DNA from: Linderina pennispora
Lineage: Eukaryota > Kickxellomycota > Kickxellomycetes > Kickxellales > Kickxellaceae
Assembly (NCBI RefSeq): GCF_002104995.1
Contig: NW_024468441.1
Span: 1-19,074 of the forward strand
Reading direction: 5' to 3'
Length of the DNA: 19,074 nucleotides
Shown: in pieces, positions 1 to 7,514 of the stretch
How positions within the stretch are numbered: position 1 is the stretch's first letter
Layout of the letters: every line of letters begins with the position of its first letter
The notes under the pieces: model-generated
What the model was told of the DNA's origin: nothing
Seen by the model: only the letters and a program-made list of their open reading frames with translations
Databases searched by the model: none
Position numbers and translations under genes: made by a program

Positions 1-324
1 GGCTCGCGCCCTGATGTGCTGTGTGTGGCCGGACATGCCCGCAGCAACTATAGCACCAATATTGGTCACGAACTTGGATTTTTTGGATCCTCCGTCGCCG
101 TCGGTGGTGCCATCCGTAAAGACACGCTCGATGAATACTGTGCGGTAAAGGTACTTGCCCAGAGCCAGGTGCCAGGTGCGGCAGACGGTGGCCAGCTCGG
201 CAACAATGCGGTACTCGCCGAGGTTAAACCGTCTGTATGCAATGTCGCCATACACGATGCTCAGAGCCTGCCTTAGGACATCTCCCCCAGCGAGCTGGCT
301 GAGCTCAAGCTGCGAATTCGACAT
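1..324 (-). CDS. F-box-like N-terminal fragment of a hypothetical protein (3' end outside window)
   Basis: A 108-codon frame is open from an ATG at 324 to the left edge, so the 3' end is missing. After a short Ser/Gln/Leu-rich start, the segment around residues 20 to 65 has the look of an F-box-like helix bundle followed by a first strand: an Arg-rich helix, then VAELATVCRTWHLALGKYLY and RTVFIERV. The pattern (cell-surface-like Leu/Val spacing, VCRxW, LYRTVxIE) is typical of the large families of F-box or leucine-rich-repeat proteins in early-diverging fungi, which recruit substrates to SCF ubiquitin ligases. This is family resemblance only, as no C-terminal repeats are visible. The next gene is divergent, 622 bp away. 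No frame break is seen here. Confidence 0.6.
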   Translation of the reverse strand, partial: MSNSQLELSQLAGGDVLRQALSIVYGDIAYRRFNLGEYRIVAELATVCRTWHLALGKYLYRTVFIERVFTDGTTDGDGGSKKSKFVTNIGAIVAAGMSGHTQHIRARA

Positions 325-716
325 GGAATGCGAGGTCGTAGAAAGCAAAAATAAAAACAGCAGACTGGTGAGCGTTGCGAAAGTGGAGAAAAGAAAGTGC
401 GCCAATTGCTTGGCAGACGCTCTTCACGCACGCCAAGCACCTGGGCTCAGCAGCAGCTCCGGTGGCGGCCTAATCGACAGATCCTCCCGCTCCAAGGCTG
501 TGATTGACTCCTTGTTGTGTTCATGTATGTATCTGGTGTGTATGTGTGTGTTGCGAGATATACGAGGAGCTTCGGCTCGGAAGGCAAATTGGAATTTGCG
601 GCCCGGTTCCTTTATATGTCCCCGCATCTGCGATATACGAAACACGGACCGCCGCTCAGAAGCGAGCGGCCCTCTAGCGATTGCAGCGCTCAAGTGACGA
701 CTTACAACCGTGGCAG

Positions 717-740
717 AATCGATGCTTTTTTTGATCGATT
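717..740. repeat. Short inverted repeat AATCGAT / ATCGATT
   Basis: AATCGAT at 717 to 723 and ATCGATT at 734 to 740 are perfect inverted arms around a T-rich 10-base spacer. The repeat lies in the divergent promoter region. Its function is unknown; seven-base arms can occur by chance. Confidence 0.4.
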
Positions 741-780
741 TTTTCTCCACTTTCTCCGCTACAGCGCTGGAAATTTAGCC

Positions 781-801
781 GCAGCCGCATGGGGCGGCTG
801 C
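781..801. repeat. Short inverted repeat GCAGCCG / CGGCTGC
   Basis: GCAGCCG at 781 to 787 and CGGCTGC at 795 to 801 can pair across a 7-base loop. The repeat sits about 20 bases upstream of the CACGTG hexamer. It may be a dyad regulatory site or chance. Confidence 0.4.
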
Positions 802-822
802 CCAGCAGTGATAGTGGGAGCG

Positions 823-828
823 CACGTG
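823..828. promoter_or_regulatory. E-box / Cbf1-type site CACGTG
   Basis: The palindrome CACGTG lies 119 bases upstream of the HIRAN start codon. On the minus strand it reads ATCACGTG, which fits the yeast Cbf1 (CDEI) consensus RTCACRTG. The match is seen in the sequence; binding by a bHLH factor is inferred. Confidence 0.35.
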
Positions 829-946
829 ATCTGACTGCTTTTACTGAACGCGCTGTTCGGCGGCACATAAAATGCGCCGACGGCAGTGAGCTCTTGAGGC
901 AAACGGCTGCCTTTGCCTTCCTCATCTACCAACCTGCACCTGTATA

Positions 947-1511
947 ATGGCGCCAGTTGTCCACGGGCAGTTCAAATCACATGTCGTCGGGCGGCAGTAC
1001 TACACAGGGCTGACATCGGTCTGCGAATGCATCGAGCTGAGGCGCGAGCCCAGCAACACCCATGACGCCAACGCTATCGGCGTCTATAATAGCAGCTTTG
1101 AAAAGACCGGGCACCTGCCACGCTGGCTAGCAGAGATCCTGGCACCATGCATCGACACTCTTGTTTGCACGGTGAATGGTAAGGCACAGCGTGCATTTGC
1201 AACTAGAACTGCTTTGCCATGCAGCTCACCATTCTGACCTGTGTAGGCACAGTTGCAGGAGTCGGGAATGCGTACACAACACCAGTCCATTTATCCATTG
1301 TCGCCCCAGTGCGTATGGCTGAGCAGCTCCGTGCCCACCTGGGCTCGTACTGGTACCTGTGGCAGATGGATGTTCGATCTAGCACCGGTCGTCCTGACAC
1401 TCCCTCAGCATGTCTCTGCACGATGACGCAATGCAAGCCATTGCTGACCAGATCAGCAGGTCCAGTGGCAAAGACTATAGAGAGCCTCCCCGCCAATATG
1501 GTCAAGAATAA
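947..1511 (+). CDS. Stand-alone HIRAN-domain protein
   Basis: Exon 1 (947 to 1178) starts at the ATG and encodes a HIRAN domain: FKSHVVGRQYYTGLTSV, then LRREPSNTHDANAIGVYN, then GHLPRWLAEILAP. HIRAN domains in HLTF and Rad5 bind the 3' end of single-stranded DNA at stalled forks. Removing a 68-base intron joins VCTVN to GTVAGVGNAY and restores the domain's last strands (TPVHLSIVAP). Here no helicase or RING part follows, so the protein is about 190 residues. After LWQ near 1365 the coding character moves to other frames (DLAPVVLTLPQHVS near 1376, then ADQISRSSGKDYREPPRQYG up to a TAA at 1509 to 1511), implying two one-base breaks. The uninterrupted frame runs to 1725 instead, but its tail looks non-coding. 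The domain call is firm and the C-terminus is not. Confidence 0.75.
1179..1246 (+). other. Intron of the HIRAN gene
   Basis: The donor GTAAGG at 1179 and the acceptor TGTAG ending at 1246 give a 68-base intron in phase 1. Splicing joins AAT-G to GC-ACA and continues the HIRAN domain in frame. Confidence 0.8.
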
Positions 1512-2020
1512 TATCAAAGCCGCACCCCTACTTTTCTCCATTATTGTTGGGATACGAGTAGACTTAACGTACCATATAACTAGCGAAAGTAAAGAAACCA
1601 AATACCTACAGCTACGTGGACATGTGCTAGACTATATAGTGCAGCCACTATACCTTGCGCAAGCGCTGTGGCGTGGATCTAGGAATCAGGGACAGCTATG
1701 CAACAATTGCTGCTTGTCGCCATAGACTTTGTTTTATATATGTGAGCAAACACTCGTATATATTTCAATGGGTGCTGATGGTGGTCACCATCGACGGTTG
1801 CATTATAGTTTATGCCACTTAGAAACTACTAGTTTTAAAAACGAGGTTCTGAAGCATATGAGCACAAGGCGCCGAGTTAATGGTTTCTGAACGTAATGGC
1901 TATTGGCCATAATAGCGCAAATATTGGTATGTGATATACGCCATTTCTGGCTACTTTTAGGTGGTATATTATTTATCCAATCTATTCTCCGGCAGCTTTT
2001 TATCCACTCACTAATTCGCT
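1512..2020. other. Intergenic region upstream of WBP11, no gene seen
   Basis: An AT-rich stretch of about 500 bp lies between the HIRAN gene and WBP11, both on the plus strand. It should hold the 3' end of one and the promoter of the other. I see no conserved protein, RNA gene or clear repeat. Confidence 0.5.
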
Positions 2021-3135
2021 ATGGGAAAAGTACAAAATCCGCAGATGCATATCGCAGGCAGCAGCAGAAGCGTGAAGCAAAGAAGAACAAAGAGGTTCGA
2101 CAGAAGATGCGCGAAGAGGCCATATTGCCACCGCAACACGTACAAGATGCAACGGGCTATCGACAAATACAAGGGGATTCCCAAGTCGCGTAAAATGACA
2201 GCAGTCGAGAAGGAAAAATTGGCGAGTATGGAGAAGGAGCTGGAGGAAACGCTAGCGCGGCAAAAGGAGGCTGGTATTGATCCGAAAAAGTGGGAGACAC
2301 AAGACAATGCAGCCGGCTATGATCCACTAGCGGCAGCAGACGCTGCCGACGACAACTCAGAACAAAGCGACGATGGTGTGCCTATGAATATGGTGGAAAC
2401 GATACAGTTCACACCTTGACGAGTATAGATGACTTGGGAATCCAGACCGTATCGTATTTTGGTGAGCCAGCTAAGAAAACAGAGGAATCGAATGAGGCTG
2501 TAGACGACAAGCTGCCGCCAATGCCTCCGGGGACACCACCGCTGCTCCCGCAGGACCTCGAAATGGACTCAATCTGGCCACCGCTACCAAAGGGTCCATC
2601 GCCAATGTACAAACGACAGAATCCGCAGCATAAATCCCATGGCAGCGGTAGCCATGGAAATCCGATGCGTCATCATCAAAACTACCGGCAGCAACGGCAG
2701 ATGCCGTATGGCCCGAATCACCGTGGCCAGCAGCGACCTGCTAGTGCCAGCGAAGCATCAAGAAGGCCGGTCCCAGTTGTACAGTGCTTGCAGCCGAGCC
2801 CGAAGTCCGAAATCTTCAGAAGGAGCTGCGGTCATTTGTCCCGGCAGCTATTGCTCGCAAGCAAAAGCAAAAGGAGCGACAGCGTGTGATCGCATCTGTG
2901 CCTAGTGCACCAAAGAATAGTGAATGCAGCTCCCGATGTTGATGTTGGTCCATTTGCTAGTGGTCAATGCCACGACTCGGACCCACGCTTCGCAACGCCA
3001 TCAAGCCAGCTGCTGGTGTGCAGTTCAAAAAGCACACCAACCGCAAAGGACCCCACGCTCAAGGCGCCCAACAAGGACTCGTCCCTTGACGACGAGTACC
3101 AAAAGTTCATGAAGGAAATGAATGACTTTTTGTAG
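2021..3135 (+). CDS. WBP11: WBP11-like splicing factor (WW domain-binding protein 11), frame-broken
   Basis: This is a homologue of WBP11/SIPP1, a nuclear pre-mRNA splicing factor that binds WW domains through proline motifs. The N-terminus is the family's basic helix: after ATG-GGA the frame shifts and reads KSTKSADAYRRQQQKREAKK, continuing into KNKEVRQKMREEA. Another shift leads into YKMQRAIDKYKGIPKSRKM and the coiled coil KLASMEKELEETLARQKEAG. A proline-rich middle (LPPMPPGTPPLLPQ) follows, near 2510. The family's C-terminal block is clear in a third frame (VRNLQKELRSFVPAAIARKQ near 2800), then NAIKPAAGVQFKKHTNRK near 3000, ending with DDEYQKFMKEMNDFL, the conserved WBP11 tail. At least five frame changes are needed; the first fits one missing A in the AAAA run after ATGGG. 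Length, about 370 residues, is reasonable. Family assignment is strong and an intact reading frame is not present. Confidence 0.8.
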
Positions 3136-5691
3136 AGTCCATTGGAGTATTGTTACCGTCCAGAAAACATGAATCCGGTTCGATATCAGTGATTGCGGTC
3201 TTTTGCACGCGCAGACGTGCAGCTAAGCGGTCAAAGAACCCCGTTATCAGCTTGGGGTGAGCTCGAGCTTCAGTGCTTTGAAGGTCGGCGCTTGCTTTGG
3301 CCTGGAAGCAAATGATGTCGCCCAGCTGAAGTTCTGGGATCTAGCCTTCGATTAGCCACGGCTTGATCTCTTCATAAAGCAGCAGCTCAGTCTTCTTTGC
3401 AAGGCCGCCTTTTGGCAGAGGATCGGAAGGATGGTCTTTATCGGCAGCCTGGCGTTGACGTAGATGTGGCCGAGCCCAATCATCTTGCCCTCAGCATGGT
3501 TGTAGAATTTCAAATGGATCATGGTAACTCCTTGCGGTATCGGTATCCGACCAAAGAACACCGGGTCGCTCAGCATACGCAACTCGCAGTACAGATAAAG
3601 CGAGTTGGACGACGTTCCATGATACTTTATTAGATCCTTGACCGTGGTGGTGGATGACCAGGCCATTGGCATCTCACAGCGCAGCGTCTTGTTTACGCGA
3701 GGTGTCATGCACCAGAATCTGAATTCATCTGGCCGACAGCCCAACGATGAAGCAGCCCGACTCCTGAGCTCAGCAGTTGTCGCTGTCAACGGTACAAACA
3801 GCTCAACTAGACTGTTCCCCGAGAGGCCTCCGATATTGGGATGGTTGCAGAGGTCAAACCCTTGGTGGTTTACCACTTGGTCATGGGTGATGACGTATGC
3901 TACTACCGTCAGCTGTTCGTCCGACTGTCGAGAAATAGATGACGATGCGCGTGGTTCGGCTGGTGCAGCTGGGCGGTGGTGGTCTGGGCAAACTCTTGGA
4001 ACCCAAATATCTGCGTGAGCATAGTGGTACGGATGTACACCAGCATGTATGCGTTCTTAAACCTGCTTGTCCTCTGGTGGTCACGACGCGGGGGTCGTCC
4101 TGCTCGACGCCGTGGCCAATCTCATCAGTTGCGTCCAGCACAAAATCCGACGAAACAGGGTATACGAGGTCGTCCTCGAAGCAGAACCACTCGTCAGCGA
4201 TTCTAGGCGCAATATACAAAAGTGCCGGCCAGCCTCCGTGTCTCCAGTGTGCAGCAAGATGCCATGCAGGGCGTAGGGCCATGTCTGGGACCGGTCAGCA
4301 TTGAGAGCGAGGTGTTGAGCCAGGTTAAGGTGCATCGCATACTTGAGTCTTGCGAGCTCTTTCGAAGCGCTCCAGAGTTCACATCGTATTCGAAGCGATT
4401 GAGGTGTATATGTAGCACTGGTGGCAGTTTTTCGAATCCAATACTGCGAGTCGCATCTTGGTATCCATATGAATTGGTTAGATATCTGTTGTCGCCACGG
4501 AGAACCTCTGGTGCACAGTAAGCATCAATTGCCTCCTGCAGCGTAGATGGACGTTGATGTTGAGCGACAGATCGTAAATGGGCTCTGAACGAGAGCTGTG
4601 ATAATTGACATATAGGCATTTTGTGGTCGTGCGGCACAGCCCCATGAACAGGCTGTCAATTATTCCCTCGTCCTGAGTGCCACGCATGCGCTGTCCAAGG
4701 TTCTCGCAGAGAAGGCGCATATAATGCTGGATGGTTGCTGTTCGGGGCAGTCGTCGTACTGATCCTGTAGTGCAGCGACAATGGCAGAGGCGTCTGAGGA
4801 GAGTCGTCAGCACGTAGACTTTCAAAGGTAGTCCGCAGGGCATGGCCAAGGGCCCTGCCTTGCTCCCGCCACGCCTGTCTATACGCGCCACAGCCATGCG
4901 AAGCATCGGTATGTGATAGAGTGATAGCACCAGCGAATTCATATATAGCGATGCACTGTCATTGGCCAGACCCAAGAAGCCAGCCTGAGAGCGTCCTCGA
5001 AGGCCAGCTGGCTGGTCGATTTCCTCACTGTCGCTGATATCTTCATAGTCGCTATCGTTGCCGTCGGCTAGTCCGTCCTGGTAGTGGTAGACGCGTAGAT
5101 AGACACTAATGCGCAGGCGGTCTTCAACCAGCAAGGCCGGGTGTAGCCGGGCAGACGCTTTCGCAAATCAGCCTTGTCGATGAACCCGGTGAACCCAAAG
5201 TCGTCTTCCACATGGGTGAATTCGTGTGATGTGCTTTCGACAGCTACAAATTGACGGGACTTTTGCGTTGGATATCGCAAATGAGAACGACGCATAGACC
5301 TTCCTGTTGGCAGTGCGGTCGGTAGGAACGTGGCAGAGGTAGATTGAGACATTGCCTGTGGACCTGTTGCCCTTTAGCATGAGCTTTAGCTGCCACTGAG
5401 TGCCGCCGGCGTCGAAAACCATGCTCCAGTTGATTTTCTTCAAGCGACCCACCTGGTAATATTCCAGTGGAAAGCGCTAGCAGCAGCGAAACACGGTCAT
5501 CCTCCACCGGAACGCTGCTCCTAATAAACTCATTATCGTCGTCCACTGTGGGTGCGACGAAGTGATCGGAGGGTTTTGGATGGTGTTGCTGCGTGACTCT
5601 TCTGTGACGTACTGGGGCGGCCGGGTGCTAGGTCGTCTTCAGAGTATGGCGGCGGCGGAGTGCGATTGAATATAGCGCGGTCGTCATCCAT
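3107..5691 (-). CDS. UBP15: USP7/Ubp15-type ubiquitin hydrolase with altered active site, frame-broken
   Basis: The order of domains is that of USP7/Ubp15: an acidic, proline-containing start at the ATG (5691); a MATH domain (NWSMVFDAGGTQWQLKLMLK near 5420, HEFTHVEDDFGFTGFID near 5200); a USP catalytic domain; and ubiquitin-like repeats. USP landmarks are LYMNSLVLSLYHIPML, MRLLCENLGQRMRGT, IYDLSLNINVH, LPPVLHIHLNRFEYDV, YALHGILLHTGD, WFCFEDDLV and NAYMLVYIR. The C-terminal part has the USP7 ubiquitin-like fold (MIGLGHIYVNARLPIKTILP, LLLYEEIKPWLIEG). The Cys box reads GLANDSASLYMNS where the family has GATCYMNS, and QHDVQE is reduced to QHYM. Ten or more frame changes are needed. An in-frame TAG lies at 3341 to 3343, after which the family resemblance continues (LQLGDIICFQ) to a TGA at 3107 to 3109, inside the end of WBP11. 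The last ubiquitin-like domains of USP7 are missing. USP7 deubiquitinates nuclear targets; activity here is doubtful. Confidence 0.8.
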
Positions 5692-6434
5692 GGTATATGC
5701 GGGTATGCTTATTGTGGTGGGCGATTGAACAAAGAAAAGCAGAGCTGAAAGACAGGGTGCAATAGTGATTAGGCAGTTTGGCGACAGATGATCGATGCTG
5801 TCTCCCAGATCCGCTGCTAAAAATAAAAATCAAGCACGGTCGCGGTAGGATGAACAGCTTGTTGATTTCGTGTCTAATGACTGGCTTGGCTGCGTGTCTG
5901 TCTTGCCTTGCTTACAGTTTCATCACTCATAAAACGTAAGGGATTGGCATAGCCAAGAATCTGTGCCAGGAGGGATTTTCGCAAATGCGAAGCTTTTTTT
6001 GTCTCGTTCGCCAGCGGTTTGCAAATGAGGCAGGCGCAAAGACAGGCTCATGACCTAACACCGCCAGCGACAACCACATACATATCCAATTTATGGTATG
6101 GTAGACTGAAGTAACATATCAACCACCACACGCGGCAGGGAATGGTGATGATGATGAATGTGCCCGATTGCAGCTGAAGCAGGCAGTGCCCCAGCAAGTG
6201 GAAAGGCAGCATACAGCTAACCACTTGTGTCCCCTGTTGCCCAGCTTGTCGATTAAAAGGGGAGAGGGAAGGCAAGATAGAGATGTCAGAGATTGCCATC
6301 TCGCGAACCATAATGGCTACAACGCTACCACAGTGTGATGATCACCATGGCGTAGGCGCCAACACTGGGATATTGTCTTTGCAATCACCTTTTCTCATCT
6401 CGCAGATAGCGTCATAGTTCAATAGTCGCAAAAA
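5692..6434. other. Divergent intergenic region between USP7-like and SKI8, no gene seen
   Basis: About 740 bp separate two divergent start codons, so it is likely a bidirectional promoter. A 29-codon hydrophobic frame (5850 to 5939) and an 87-codon minus-strand frame (6048 to 6311) are open but resemble nothing I know. A pyrimidine-rich CTTTTCTCATCTCGCAG ending near 6406 could be a splice acceptor of a 5'-UTR intron of SKI8; no donor is assigned. Confidence 0.45.
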
Positions 6435-7421
6435 ATGTCGTCAGCATTGTACTCGGCCGGGGCACTAATCGACCAGGCGCATGAGGATGATATCTGGCAC
6501 GCCAGCTGGATCTCGGACAGCACAAACTAGCAACAGCCGGTTCCGACGAAGTAGTGAAAATCTGGGACGTGCAGTCGGGCGAATGCATGCAGCAGCTCAA
6601 GGGCAGCGACTATGCAATCACCTCCCTCGACGTGAACAAGCAGGGCACGCGGCTTCTGACGTCATCAATGGACAACAAGATCCGGCTCTGGGACATCGAG
6701 TCCCTCGACGGCACCAGGACGCAGACCAGCCCGCTGCTGGAGATTGACGCCGGGCGATAAATGCATGGAAGTCACGGTTCATCAACGAGACCACAGTGTA
6801 TGGAGAGGACGACACGACAAGCACGCGCAGCAGCATGATCGGCTCATGCTGACAAGGGCAAGGTGCGGCTGTGGTCGCTGGATAAGGGAGCGCTGGTCAG
6901 CGAGCTCAGCACGTCGCGGCCCAACTTCATGTATGCGATGGCGGCCAGCCCCGATGGCGCGCTTGTGGCGTGCGCGGGAGTCGGCAGCAGCGTGTATGTG
7001 TTTTGATACGGTTACGGCTCGCTGGTGAGCACGTTTGCCGGGCACTCGGACAACATCCGGTCGATTTCGTTCTCCAGGGACTCGGGTCTGATTGTCAGCG
7101 CCTCAGACGACAAGCAGATCCAGCTGCATGACGTGCGGCATGGGTCGGCGGTGGCCACATTCCTGGGCCATACAGGCTGGGTGCTGTCGGCGGAGATACA
7201 CCCGGATGGGCAGTACATTGCGTCGGGATCAGTCGACACCAAGGTGAAGATTTGGGATATCGCCCAGCGCGCGTGCGTCGAGACGCACAGCCAGCACTCG
7301 CAGGCGGTGTGGAGCGTGGCGTGGCAGCGCGAGTCTGACCAGGTCGCTATTTTCGCGGCCGATGCTGGCTTCTGTTGGCGAGGACTGCGCAGTGCAAATC
7401 TACGACCCGCTGCTGGCGTAA
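6435..7421 (+). CDS. SKI8: SKI8/WDR61 WD40 protein, frame-broken
   Basis: This is a seven-bladed WD40 protein of the Ski8/WDR61 family. Ski8 is the scaffold of the cytoplasmic SKI complex, which feeds mRNA to the exosome; WDR61 also sits in the PAF1 transcription complex. The start (ATG at 6435, five A's before it) gives the family opening with IDQAHEDDIWHASW, matching WDR61 QAHDDAIWSVAW. Then follow LATAGSDEVVKIWDVQSGEC, TSSMDNKIRLWDIESL, NAWKSRFINETTVYGEDD, KGKVRLWSLDKGALVSELST, AGHSDNIRSISFSRDSGLIV, ASDDKQIQLHDVRHGSAVAT, GHTGWVLSAEIHPDGQYIAS and TKVKIWDIAQRACVETHSQH. The end is LASVGEDCAVQIYDPLLA, matching the WDR61 C-terminus, with TAA at 7419 to 7421. About 329 codons compare with roughly 305 in the family. 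Frame changes occur near 6530, 6755, 6850, 7008, 7015 and 7345. The two near 7010 are consistent with an extra T and a missing G. Confidence 0.85.
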
Positions 7422-7514
7422 GGGTGCACATGAGGAGGGGAGTTTTTTTCGTCGGTTGGAAAAACAAAAAATAGATTATACAGATTGAAGGGTGTTTAGA
7501 AACCCTCGCCGGGT
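7422..7514. other. Shared 3' region of convergent SKI8 and RAD2
   Basis: Only 93 bases separate the two stop codons of the convergent genes. The stretch contains T and A runs (TTTTTTT near 7442, AAAAACAAAAAATAG near 7460) that could serve 3' end formation on either strand. The role is inferred. Confidence 0.4.

Larger units (their letters stand above)
325..946. other. Divergent intergenic region, no gene seen
   Basis: About 620 bp lie between the divergent starts of the F-box-like fragment and the HIRAN gene. Several frames are open but none gives a recognisable protein. The region holds a TG-rich run around 510 to 552, two short inverted repeats, and a CACGTG hexamer 119 bases before the HIRAN start. 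It is probably a shared promoter. Confidence 0.5.

Noticed and set aside
970-985. GTTCAAATC, similar to a tRNA T-arm
   Set aside because: There is no matching acceptor or anticodon stem around it, and it lies within the HIRAN coding exon; a similar string at 17635 lies in the ABC gene.
1512-1725. Extension of the HIRAN exon 2 frame to the stop at 1725
   Set aside because: Past about 1365 this frame loses protein-like character, while neighbouring frames carry it to a TAA at 1509 to 1511.
5850-5939. A 29-codon hydrophobic frame that looks like a signal or membrane peptide
   Set aside because: It lies in a divergent promoter, has no homologue I recognise, and short hydrophobic frames are common by chance.
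6048-6311. An 87-codon minus-strand frame between USP7-like and SKI8
   Set aside because: The composition (many Cys, Trp, Tyr and Ile runs) does not look like a conserved protein, and its position fits a promoter.
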